A DNA stretch of 64,000 nucleotides from Eubacteriales bacterium (GTDB lineage Bacteria > Bacillota > Clostridia > Christensenellales > CAG-138): NCBI GenBank assembly GCA_021373115.1, contig JAJFTI010000015.1, forward strand, positions 124,001-188,000, written 5' to 3'. How positions within the stretch are numbered: position 1 is the stretch's first letter; each line of letters begins with the position of its first letter. Of the stretch, positions 53,644 through 61,181 are shown in pieces. The notes under the pieces were generated by a model. The model saw nothing but the letters and a program-made list of their open reading frames with translations, ran no database searches and was not told the origin of the DNA. A program made the translations under genes and the position numbers.

Positions 53644-54120
53644 TTAGCCGACCTTGTCGAAGAAACTGTCGATCACGCGTTGGTGATCCTCCGGCTTGAC
53701 TTCGCGCTCCAGAATTTTTTCCGCAATATCCACTGCGAGTTCCGCCGTGTGCGACTTCAGCTCGGTCAGCATGCCGTCCCGCTCGGTGGCAGCCTGCGCC
53801 ATTGCATCCGTTAAAAGAAGCTGCGCATCCTGCTTTGCCTTTTTGCGCAGATCCTCCGCTTCGTGCTCCGCAGAGCGCAGCTTCACTTCGGCGAGCTTTT
53901 CGGCCTCCAGTTTTGCGTTTCTCATCGAGAGCTCATACTGCGCTTTCAACGTGTCCGCTTCCGTGCGGCTTTCGTCGATTTGTTCGCGCTCCTGGGCGAA
54001 CTTCGCCTCCCTGTCCCGCATGAACTTGCGCACGGGCTGATAGAGAAACGTGCGCAGCAGCAGAAACAGAACGACGATGTTCAGCGTATGCTCAATGAAA
54101 TCGATCAGATGGAATTCCAT
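53644..54120 (-). CDS. atpF: ATP synthase b subunit
   Basis: The peripheral stalk subunit, 158 residues: one N-terminal membrane helix (IEHTLNIVVLFLLLRTFLYQPV) followed by a long charged coiled coil (REAKFAQEREQIDESRTEAD onwards) to the C-terminus (AEKILEREVKPEDHQRVIDSFF), the part that normally binds delta. Length is typical. It begins 20 bases after atpE. Confidence 0.95.
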   Translation of the reverse strand: MEFHLIDFIEHTLNIVVLFLLLRTFLYQPVRKFMRDREAKFAQEREQIDESRTEADTLKAQYELSMRNAKLEAEKLAEVKLRSAEHEAEDLRKKAKQDAQLLLTDAMAQAATERDGMLTELKSHTAELAVDIAEKILEREVKPEDHQRVIDSFFDKVG

Positions 54121-54140
54121 TCTAACCCCTCTCGCGTTCG

Positions 54141-54374
54141 TTACTTGCCCATCGTAAAGATCATGACCAGCGCGGTAACAAAGCCGTAGATGGCGGTTGA
54201 TTCCGTCAGCGCCAGCCCTAGAATGAGCAAAGCGTTGATCTTGCTGTTTGCTTCCGGCTGCCGGGCGACCGCTTCCACCGCCTTGCCCGTTGCGATGCCC
54301 ATGCCGAGACCCGCGCCTACGCCCGTGAAGACGGCGATGCCGGCGCCAATTGCGATCAATCCAATATTCGTCAT
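54141..54374 (-). CDS. atpE: ATP synthase c subunit
   Basis: The 77-residue rotor-ring proteolipid with two helices and the polar loop ARQPEA (37-42). The ion-binding carboxylate is Glu58 in LALTESTAIYG; Ser59, Thr60 and Tyr63 match the sodium-type pattern, but the helix-1 Gln of sodium enzymes is Met25 (GLGMGIATGKA). Coupling ion is therefore uncertain. The start at 54374 lies after GAGGACATC; an upstream in-frame ATG adds 12 polar residues and is unlikely. Confidence 0.95.
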   Translation of the reverse strand: MTNIGLIAIGAGIAVFTGVGAGLGMGIATGKAVEAVARQPEANSKINALLILGLALTESTAIYGFVTALVMIFTMGK

Positions 54375-54435
54375 GATGATGTCCTCCCAAGAAAACCTTT
54401 TCTGTTTCATCTTCCGGCTTTGCCGGAGGCAGCGT

Positions 54436-55332
54436 TCAGTCCTCCACCGCTTCTCCGATAAAGGTCAGCGAGAGGTTGATAAAGATAAAGAACTGAATCA
54501 GCGGGTGGAACACATTGAAATAGAGTCCCAGTACCGCCGGGATTCCAACTGAAAATGCGCCGAGCGCATAGTAGAGCAGATCCACAACGATCATGCCGCC
54601 GAGCATATTGCCAAAGAGTCGGCAGGCGAGCGAAACCGGCACCGCGATATCCGAAAGCAGCTTAAACGGCGCAACGACCGCAACCGGCTTCGTCAGCGTT
54701 TTCAGCCGGCCTTTGACGCCCTTCTTCCGAATGCCGAAGTAGTTGATCAGCACAAACGTAACGAGCGCATAGGACAGGGTCATGGATAAATCGGTTGTTG
54801 GCGGGCGGAAACCGAAGAGCTCGACCACCGCGGAACCGATAAACAATGCGGCCAGCGCAAAGAAATACGCGGCGAGGCCGTCGTTTTCATGGCCAAACTT
54901 CTCTTTGGCAAAATTCGAAATCGCTTCGACCGCCGTTTCGAGCACAAGCTGCAGCCCGCGCGGCTTTTCCTGAAAGCGGGGGACGGCAAAGATGCGCACG
55001 AGAACGGCAAACAGGATCAGCGCCGCCATTACGATCCAGGCGATGGCAACGGACGAACTGACCGAGAATCCGAAAAGATCCACCCGAGCGGGGCTGATGG
55101 TAACCTGCAGCGTCCGATCCCCGGTTCCAAAGAGCCCAAGTACCAGCCCGGTAAAAACCCAGAGCGAAAGCACGCCCGCAAACATCAGAAGATTCCGCTT
55201 TTTCTTGGCGGGTATAAACGTCGCGTCCTCTTTTGCGGGCAGTGGAATACGCGCGCGCAGAAACAGCGCGCCCGCGCCGATCAGGAGCGATACGGTCATG
55301 ACGAGAATCTTTCCAACCGATGGCGTCTCCAT
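54436..55332 (-). CDS. atpB: ATP synthase a subunit
   Basis: The 298-residue Fo stator subunit with about six membrane helices. The essential Arg is in LACRLFGNMLGGMIV (about 218), and the C-terminal helix FHPLIQFFIFINLSLTFIGEA matches the family. An extended N-terminus with one extra helix and a basic loop (PAKKKRNLLMF) precedes the core. ATG 55332 is preferred; the reading frame stays open further upstream inside atpI. Confidence 0.93.
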   Translation of the reverse strand: METPSVGKILVMTVSLLIGAGALFLRARIPLPAKEDATFIPAKKKRNLLMFAGVLSLWVFTGLVLGLFGTGDRTLQVTISPARVDLFGFSVSSSVAIAWIVMAALILFAVLVRIFAVPRFQEKPRGLQLVLETAVEAISNFAKEKFGHENDGLAAYFFALAALFIGSAVVELFGFRPPTTDLSMTLSYALVTFVLINYFGIRKKGVKGRLKTLTKPVAVVAPFKLLSDIAVPVSLACRLFGNMLGGMIVVDLLYYALGAFSVGIPAVLGLYFNVFHPLIQFFIFINLSLTFIGEAVED

Positions 55333-55337
55333 CTCTT

Positions 55338-55607
55338 TTACCGGTCTCCCTTCCCGTTTCTGCGGCTCAGAATATTGAGAACCAGCGCGCCGATGATCAG
55401 CACGGAACATATACCGGCGCCGCACCAGACCAAATCCTGACGAAAGAACAGCGCAACGGGTACAAGTGCGAGCGCATAAAGCAGAATTTTCAAAATTACG
55501 ATGCCAAGCGTCTTCAGCGAGTCGCCCTTCTGCAGCACATGCGTGAGGCGCGTAAGAAGAAACAGTTCGCCCGCCCCGCAAACGAGGCCGATCCCTAAGC
55601 CGATCAA
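55338..55607 (-). CDS. atpI: AtpI-like small membrane protein of the ATP synthase operon
   Basis: First gene of the operon. An 89-residue hydrophobic protein with about three to four helices (LIGLGIGLVCGAGELFLL, ILKILLYALALVPVALFF, LVWCGAGICSVLIIGALVL), like the AtpI/ATP synthase I family that helps c-ring assembly or magnesium uptake. I choose TTG 55607 because AAAGGAG lies 8 bases upstream. In-frame ATGs at 55664 and 55685 lack a ribosome binding site at suitable distance. Confidence 0.72.
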   Translation of the reverse strand: MIGLGIGLVCGAGELFLLTRLTHVLQKGDSLKTLGIVILKILLYALALVPVALFFRQDLVWCGAGICSVLIIGALVLNILSRRNGKGDR

Positions 55608-55702
55608 ACCGGTTTCTCCTTTCCGCCGGAAAACCTGCGCTTCCACATAAAAATCACGCCGCATACTCCGAAAGACAGCCAGCATGGCACGTTCGGAAAA
55701 AA

Positions 55703-55718
55703 CCCGTTAAATAACGGG
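55703..55718. terminator. stem-loop with T-runs in the atp leader
   Basis: CCCGTT and AACGGG around AAAT, with T-runs on both sides (TTTTTT on the minus strand, TTTTT on the plus strand). It lies between the atp promoter and atpI, so it could attenuate the operon. The short 6-bp stem makes it modest. The rest of the 365 bases between atpI and the next gene holds only the two promoters listed. Confidence 0.5.
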
Positions 55719-55758
55719 GTTTTTGGTCTGCGGCGCCGGATCCAAAATGAATACGGCT

Positions 55759-55787
55759 ATCATAGCGCAGTCTTGCCGAAAAGTAAA
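55759..55787 (-). promoter_or_regulatory. promoter of the ATP synthase operon
   Basis: On the minus strand TTTACT (55782-55787) and TATGAT (55759-55764) have a 17-base spacer. The transcript would start near 55752, about 145 bases before the atpI start. Confidence 0.65.
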
Positions 55788-55851
55788 GTGCCGCCGTGTT
55801 TGATTTGGGAAATATTTAACAAAAACCTGACCATTCGTTGAGAACTTGTAA

Positions 55852-55880
55852 TTGAAAAGCGACAGTACACGCTGTAAAAT
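55852..55880 (+). promoter_or_regulatory. promoter of the UMF1-type transporter gene
   Basis: TTGAAA (55852-55857) and TAAAAT (55875-55880), preceded by TG, with a 17-base spacer. Confidence 0.7.
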
Positions 55881-55972
55881 GATAACAGCTAGAGAAGGCT
55901 TTCGGGTCGGAAACGGCGTTAATCAAAAATGCGAGCACCTCATTTTAAAGTGATACGAGGAGAAACGAAGGT

Positions 55973-57289
55973 ATGAGACAGAAACCACATGACCCCACCA
56001 AACGTCCCCGCTGGTCCTGGTATTTTTATGACTTCGGCAATTCCGCGTATGCTTCCGTCATACTCCTCGCGGTGTTTTCTGCCTATTTTAAAAACGTAGT
56101 CGTCGGCGGCGCGGAAGGCACGCGCCTCTGGGGGCTTGCTGTGGGTATTGCGGCGATCATCGTCGCCGTCATATCCCCAATTCTTGGCTCGATTGCGGAC
56201 TACGCAAAATCGAAGAAGACGTTCCTGATCCTCTTCACCGCGCTCTCGGTCATCTTTACCGCGCTTCTGTTCTTTGTTCGAAAAGGGGATGTCGTTACCG
56301 GCATGCTTTTCTTCATCCTTGCGGAGATCGGTTATCGCGCCGCGCAGGTGTTCTACGACGCGCTGCTCACCTCCGTTTCCACGCCGGAAAACATCGGTTC
56401 CGTTTCGGGGAAGGGCTGGGCAGTCGGCATGCTGGGCGGAATTGCGGCGCTGCTTGTTGTACTCGTTCCGATTCAGCTCGTTGGCAACTCGGTGATTCCG
56501 TACGCTTTTTTGATTACCGCGGTATTCTACCTTGCTTCCTCGATTCCCATGTTCCTTTGGGTCAAGGAAGTGCATGAGGAACCGGCGGTTCAGAAGGACA
56601 GAGGATACGTCCGCGTTGCGATTGAGCGCCTGCTGCAGACCTTCCGCTCGATCAAGAGCTATAAGGAGTTTCTCAAGTATACCATCGCGTTTCTGGTCTA
56701 TAACGACGGCATCATGATGCTCATGGACTTTGCCGCGATCATCGGGGCAACGCTCTTTGGCATGACGCAGATTCAGCTCATTCTGTTCGTCATTGTCATC
56801 CAGATGTCCGGCTCGGTCGGCGCGCTGCTGTTTGGCAAAATCTCCGACCGGCTGAGCAGCAAGGATTCCGTGGTGATTTCGCTCTCCATCTTAATTTGCT
56901 GCATCACCGCGCTGCTGTTTGCGGACAAGCTGATCTGGTTCTTTGTCATCGGCTTCTTTGCCGGTTTCTCACTCTCCGGCGCGCAGGCGGTCAGCCGCTC
57001 CATGGTCAGCCAGTTTGCGCCGCCCGAAAAGACGACCGAGTTCTACGGGTTCCTCTCCGTCGCGGGACGGACGTCCACGTTCGTGGGCCCGCTTGTGTTT
57101 GGCACGATCTCCTACCGCCTGCATAACTATTATGCCAACCATGGTATGGACGCCGTGCTCTCCGAGCAGTATGGTTTGCTTTGGGCTATCGGCTCAATCC
57201 TGCTCTTCCTCGTCGTGGGCCTGCTGCTCCTGCTGCTCGTCAAGCGCGTGACCGCAAAGGACCCGATGCAATACGAGAAGCACTCCTGA
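55973..57289 (+). CDS. UMF1-family (Atg22-like) MFS transporter
   Basis: A 438-residue membrane protein with twelve predicted helices. The N-terminal WSWYFYDFGNSAYAS is a hallmark of the UMF1/Atg22 branch of the major facilitator superfamily; also typical are GSIADYAKSKK (loop 2-3 motif A region) and GKISDRLSSKD in the second half. Substrates are unknown for bacterial members; the yeast relative exports amino acids from the vacuole. It has its own promoter and terminator. Confidence 0.92.
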   Translation: MRQKPHDPTKRPRWSWYFYDFGNSAYASVILLAVFSAYFKNVVVGGAEGTRLWGLAVGIAAIIVAVISPILGSIADYAKSKKTFLILFTALSVIFTALLFFVRKGDVVTGMLFFILAEIGYRAAQVFYDALLTSVSTPENIGSVSGKGWAVGMLGGIAALLVVLVPIQLVGNSVIPYAFLITAVFYLASSIPMFLWVKEVHEEPAVQKDRGYVRVAIERLLQTFRSIKSYKEFLKYTIAFLVYNDGIMMLMDFAAIIGATLFGMTQIQLILFVIVIQMSGSVGALLFGKISDRLSSKDSVVISLSILICCITALLFADKLIWFFVIGFFAGFSLSGAQAVSRSMVSQFAPPEKTTEFYGFLSVAGRTSTFVGPLVFGTISYRLHNYYANHGMDAVLSEQYGLLWAIGSILLFLVVGLLLLLLVKRVTAKDPMQYEKHS

Positions 57290-57320
57290 GGATTCATTCC
57301 AGCCGTTTGAAAGCAATCAA

Positions 57321-57346
57321 AAAGCTCGGGGAACACCCGAGCTTTT
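57321..57346. terminator. bidirectional intrinsic terminator
   Basis: AAAGCTCGGG and CCCGAGCTTT form a perfect 10-bp stem around GAACA, with A-rich and T-rich flanks. It lies between the transporter gene and the converging EF-hand-like gene. Confidence 0.85.
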
Positions 57347-57357
57347 GCATTGCCTGC

Positions 57358-57642
57358 TTACGCTTCCGGCGGCTTGGTGCCGAACACATCGTTCGCGGCG
57401 TCCTGCGCCTTTTTCGTATACTCCGGCGCCTTCTGCGAAATGGTATCCACCGCGTCGTGATAGACTTCCGTCGCGGCTTTGGCCACCTCGGAGAGAACAT
57501 CCTTCGCGTCAACTTTGCCGTCGCCGTTTACGTCCTGTACGCCGTTGGGATTGTTCTGCTTGTACTTATCTGCGACGCGTACCGCTGCGACGGTTGCGCC
57601 TGCGGTAACGCCGATGCCGAATAACTTTCGTAAAAAACCCAT
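57358..57642 (-). CDS. small EF-hand-loop protein, paralogue of the 46245 gene product
   Basis: A 94-residue protein with a hydrophobic N-terminus (MGFLRKLFGIGVTAGATVAAV), a single DVNGDGKVDAKDVL calcium-loop-like motif (about 37-50) and an amphipathic helix ending KAPEYTKKAQDAANDVF. Loop and helix segments are shared with the protein at 46245-46661, so they are paralogues of different length. GGAGG lies 9 bases before ATG 57642. The N-terminus could be a membrane anchor. Confidence 0.75.
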   Translation of the reverse strand: MGFLRKLFGIGVTAGATVAAVRVADKYKQNNPNGVQDVNGDGKVDAKDVLSEVAKAATEVYHDAVDTISQKAPEYTKKAQDAANDVFGTKPPEA

Positions 57643-57811
57643 CTGTGCGCCCTCCATTTGCTGATTTCGAAACGATAACCATATTATACAACAGGATTTC
57701 CAGCGCGATCAACGGTTCACAATCGTTTACGGAACATCCACCAAAGCTCCGCTTTTCGCGTACGCGATGCTGCGCGGTTCGAAGAAATCCTTTTTGATCG
57801 TGCTCGCGTTG

Positions 57812-58273
57812 CTATACCGGCTGACCCGGGCAGAGAAGGGCGGAGAAGTCGTCCTCTTCCGTATACACGGCAATGCCGCTTTGGCGAAGCAGCGCCGCCG
57901 TGACGCCGTCGCCGGAGACGAGCGTTCCGGAAAATGTTCCGTCGTAAATCCGCCCGCTCCCGCAGGAAGGGCTCCGCGCTTTCAGAATCGCGGCGCCGCA
58001 GCCCAAAAGTTGCACGAGACGCAGGGTTTCCTCCGCACCGCGCGAAAACGCAGCGGTCACGTCCGCGCCGTCGATCGTCAGCACCCGTTCGCAAACCCGT
58101 TCCGCGGGCGGACGCGGCGTTGACAGGCCGCCGAGCTGCTCGGGGCAAACGGGGATCAGACGTCTCGATTTCGCAAGCGCAAGAATGCGCGCATCCGCCT
58201 TGCCGGAGCCGTCGTAGCGGCATGGCGTGCCGAGCAGGCAGGCGCTTACGAGGATGGGATTGGAATCGTCAAT
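57812..58273 (-). CDS. DUF523 (YbbK-like) protein with unclear start codon
   Basis: Full-length conserved sequence of the DUF523 family: ILVSACLLGTPCRYDGSGK near the N-terminus, LIPVCPEQLGGLSTPRPPAE, and LKARSPSCGSGRIYDGTFSG with the paired cysteines. These Cys-rich proteins are proposed to be desulfidases. In this frame no ATG, GTG or TTG exists between the upstream stop (about 58306) and the first conserved residues; an ATT at 58273 (GGAG 10 bases upstream) would give the normal 153 residues. An ATG in another frame (58301) runs into a stop. Either a rare start is used or there is a frameshift near the 5' end. Confidence 0.75.
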   Translation of the reverse strand: MDDSNPILVSACLLGTPCRYDGSGKADARILALAKSRRLIPVCPEQLGGLSTPRPPAERVCERVLTIDGADVTAAFSRGAEETLRLVQLLGCGAAILKARSPSCGSGRIYDGTFSGTLVSGDGVTAALLRQSGIAVYTEEDDFSALLCPGQPV

Positions 58274-58566
58274 ATACTTTGCGCTCCATTCCTGTAATTC
58301 ATGTACCCTTTGCGGCTATCGGCCTCAGTGGATTGAGCGGGTTGCGTTTTTTTTCGGAATAAGGCTATGGGATATAATAATAATGCATATATTATAATGC
58401 AATCAGAGAGAACCGTCTGTGATTCGCGTACTCATTTTTTAAATCGGAACGGTTTTTACGAAAAAAAGGATTCCGAATAGCGGCACAATCGAACATGATC
58501 GTTTCGGATTTCTGCCATAAACGCACAATAGAATCAGGATATCCAATTGACAGGGGGCATTTTTAC
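58274..58566. other. AT-rich intergenic region
   Basis: Nearly 300 bases separating divergent units. It contains several TATAAT-like matches (58373, 58391-58397) in a run of AT repeats (ATATAATAATAATGCATATATTATAA), with a small imperfect palindrome around GCATATATTATAATGC (58384-58400). No -35 at good spacing was found and no gene is seen. Confidence 0.4.
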
Positions 58567-58912
58567 ATGCGACGGAATCATACATTTCTTCTATCGGCTC
58601 TCGCGGTGCTGGCCTCGTTGGCGCTGGTGGGGTGCACGGCGGGAACGCCGGCCGCCGCGCAGACGACCGCGGCTGACGACGCAACCTATGTACAGCATAT
58701 CGAGCCTGGACTTCTCGCTCGCGAACGGGTCGGTGTTTACCGGCGCAATCAATACGAGCGGTGCGGCGGGTACGGTAAACGTCACGATGGCAGCCGGCGC
58801 TTCCTGGGTGCTCACGGGTGATTGCTACATCACTTCGTTCACGGGCGACGTGAGCCGGATTACGGCGAACGGATTTGCCGTCTTTGTCAACGGTACGGCG
58901 GTTACAGAATAA
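58567..58912 (+). pseudogene. frameshifted, internally deleted secreted lipoprotein gene
   Basis: The frame starting at ATG 58567 (GGGGG upstream) encodes a clear lipoprotein signal (MRRNHTFLLSALAVLASLA, lipobox VGC) and then runs about to 58690 before losing sense. From about 58690 the next frame encodes SSLDFSLANGSVFTGAIN, then AAGASWVLTGDCYITSF and ITANGFAVFVNGTAVTE, ending at TAA 58912. This C-terminus is typical of the last repeat of large beta-helical surface proteins. Normal members are several hundred residues long. I interpret it as a large internal deletion that left the two ends out of frame. Confidence 0.72.
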
Positions 58913-59103
58913 GATCCGGCAGCGGAAGCAAGGCGCGGGGCGAACAAATCGTCCCGCGCCTTGCGCTTGTCCGGCAACGCTGCATTGATTATCTATTTTT
59001 TACGGGATTTTTTCTATGACCCCCGTTTTTGATGCGTTTACTTCGTAGAAAGATAGTGTCCGGAGTATTCCGGCGGGAATCATCGAATAAGGAGCTGAAA
59101 AAA

Positions 59104-60318
59104 GTGAAACATCTCTTTTCGCATCGAAACAGGGTATCCCATACGAAACGATACCTTGCGGCAATCGTCGCGCTGCTGCTCATTCTAACCGTCAGCGCAA
59201 CCGCACTGGCGGACAGCGGCAGAGGAACGGGCGTGCCGGGCGGACAATCGCGGCAGGGTGGCTCGGGGAATCGGGACGGTGAAAATCCGCAGTCCAGCGC
59301 GAAACCGGAAAAGGAACCGAAGGACAAAACGAACGGAAACGGCAAGTCGGAGATGGCCGGCGTGAACTTGGACAAAATAAGAGAAGCGATTGCAACGGTC
59401 ACCGACGAGGCCGTTCAGGCAAATCTGACCGCGCTGCTGGAAACGTATGAATCAGCGCTGGAAACAAAACAGGCCGCAATCGCGGCAAATGAAACCGATT
59501 TAGCGGATTTGACCAGCGCGGCAGGCCTGGCAAAGGACGCGTTGGACGCGGCGCTGGAAGAAGCGGGCGTTTCGGTGGATGATCTGTATGGAACACCGGA
59601 AGAAGCGGAAGACGGCACGGGCCGGATGCAGAACCGCCCCGCGATGGATACGGATGAGATTTCGGCTGCCATTGCGGCGCTGGACGATACAAATGAGAGC
59701 AAAGCCGCACTGACTTCGCTGCTCGAGGCCTATGAAACAGCCCTCAGCGCACAGACAAACGCGGATTTATCCTCGCTGACCAATGAGGAACTCAAGGCGC
59801 TGGCGGACGCGGTGCAGGCTGCGGAGCGGGAACTGCTGGAAGCGACGAAGGCGGCCGGTATTACCGGCGGAGTCGGGCGCGGCCAGTTCATCAACGGCAA
59901 TAGCTACGGAAATGCGGCGCCGGATACGGAATCGATTGCGAAAGCAATCGCCGCGCTGGACGATACGGACGCGAACAAGGCGACCCTGACCGCGCTGCTG
60001 AGCGCATATGAAGCGGCGCTCGCGGCGCAAAACGGAGCGGATACCTCGAACATGACGCAAGAGGAGATCGACGCGCTGGCCGAAGCGACCAACCAAGCGG
60101 AACTTGCGCTGGAAGAAGCGCTGCAGAATGCAGGCCTTTCGGAGGAACCGGTTCAGGAACAGAACGAGCGGCAGATTCAGGTGCAGACGGAGTCGGGCGA
60201 CGGTGCGGATGAGCAGTTTGATCTGAACGTGCTGGAGGGAGACGGAACGACGGACGATTCGGAACCGGCCAATTTCTTCTCCGCGTTTTTGCAATGGCTT
60301 GGCAGCCTCGTACAATAA
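59104..60318 (+). CDS. exported protein with three helical repeats
   Basis: A 404-residue protein with a signal peptide (RYLAAIVALLLILTVSATALA, cleavage near residue 36), a Gly/Ser/Lys/Pro-rich stretch, then three related repeats of about 75-90 residues. Each begins with an I-x-x-A-I-A-x-L/V-D-D-T helix, followed by LTALLETYESALE, LTSLLEAYETALS or LTALLSAYEAALA, and a second helix ending in EEAGV, KAAGI or QNAGL. The tail is acidic. GTG 59104 with AAGGAG 9 bases upstream is preferred to an ATG at 59029. The gene precedes sigI-rsgI and might be a target or part of that system. Confidence 0.82.
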   Translation: MKHLFSHRNRVSHTKRYLAAIVALLLILTVSATALADSGRGTGVPGGQSRQGGSGNRDGENPQSSAKPEKEPKDKTNGNGKSEMAGVNLDKIREAIATVTDEAVQANLTALLETYESALETKQAAIAANETDLADLTSAAGLAKDALDAALEEAGVSVDDLYGTPEEAEDGTGRMQNRPAMDTDEISAAIAALDDTNESKAALTSLLEAYETALSAQTNADLSSLTNEELKALADAVQAAERELLEATKAAGITGGVGRGQFINGNSYGNAAPDTESIAKAIAALDDTDANKATLTALLSAYEAALAAQNGADTSNMTQEEIDALAEATNQAELALEEALQNAGLSEEPVQEQNERQIQVQTESGDGADEQFDLNVLEGDGTTDDSEPANFFSAFLQWLGSLVQ

Positions 60319-60395
60319 CCCGGAATTCATGGTAAAATGGGGCTGCGGGGATTTCCCGCAGCCCGAGCGATTTAGGTCGAACCGGGTATTCTTGT

Positions 60396-61181
60396 ATGAA
60401 AGCCCCGCTGCCGGGCCGGATGGCCGGACGAACCGGGGCGGAAACGGAAACGCAACGACGCATGACCCTGGACGTAACGGAACTGGCGCTTCACGCGGCG
60501 CAGGATGATCGCGCGCGGGAAGAGCTCATACGGCGGCAGGAGAGGAACATTCTTAGAATCGCTTCCCGCGCAAAGCATCGCTTTGTGTCGAAGAGCGACG
60601 ACGAATGGTCGATTGCATTATGCGCCTTCTCACACGCGATCGACACGTTCGATCGGAGCAAGGGCGGGTTTCTGTCCTACGCGGAAACGCTGATCCGTCG
60701 CGCGCTCATCGACGCCTACCGTGCCGAAACGAAGTTCGCGCGGGAGATCGCGGTGGCGCCGGAAGCGTTCGACGGCGAGGCGGAAGAAACGACGCAAAGC
60801 GCCGTTCTCTTCGCGGTGGTCGAATCCAGCGTTCGGGCGGCGGATACGCGGCTGAGGGATGAAATTCTCGCGGCAAACGAGGCGCTCGGCGCATATGGAT
60901 TCCGGTTCTATGAGCTCACAAGCAGCTCGCCCAGGCAGGCGAAAACGCGAAAAGCCTGTGCCCGGGCGGTACGGGCGCTTCTGAGCCGTCCGGCGGATTT
61001 GGAACAGCTGACCCGTACAAAACAGCTGCCCATGAAAAATCTGATCCGGCAGGACGGCATTTCAAAAAAACTGCTGGATCAATACCGCCGCTATATCATC
61101 GCGTCGGTTGTCCTGCAAACGGGGGAGTTTCCGATCCTGACGGGTTATATCCGCGGGTGTGGTCTGGGGGAAGAAGAATGA
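60396..61181 (+). CDS. sigI: RNA polymerase sigma-I factor
   Basis: A 261-residue sigma-70-like factor of the SigI group. Region 2 is recognisable in DEWSIALCAFSHAIDTFDRSKGGFLSYAETLIRRALIDAYR (read in parts), and the SigI-specific C-terminal DNA-binding part in LPMKNLIRQDGISKK and LLDQYRRYIIASVVLQTGEFPILTGYI. SigI controls heat or polysaccharide responses in Bacilli and Clostridia. The exact start is unsure: ATG 60396 or ATG 60462 (which would fit the usual N-terminus). The stop overlaps rsgI by ATGA, the normal sigI-rsgI layout. Confidence 0.92.
   Translation: MKAPLPGRMAGRTGAETETQRRMTLDVTELALHAAQDDRAREELIRRQERNILRIASRAKHRFVSKSDDEWSIALCAFSHAIDTFDRSKGGFLSYAETLIRRALIDAYRAETKFAREIAVAPEAFDGEAEETTQSAVLFAVVESSVRAADTRLRDEILAANEALGAYGFRFYELTSSSPRQAKTRKACARAVRALLSRPADLEQLTRTKQLPMKNLIRQDGISKKLLDQYRRYIIASVVLQTGEFPILTGYIRGCGLGEEE

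Noticed and set aside
57715..57811. Protein-like sequence downstream of the DUF523 stop (KKDFFEPRSIAYAK and on to a TAA)
   Set aside because: About 30 codons in a different frame, without start codon or ribosome binding site. It may be a fossil of another gene but cannot be identified.
58546..58551. TTGACA just upstream of the broken lipoprotein gene
   Set aside because: It overlaps the ribosome binding region and has no -10 at proper distance before the start codon.
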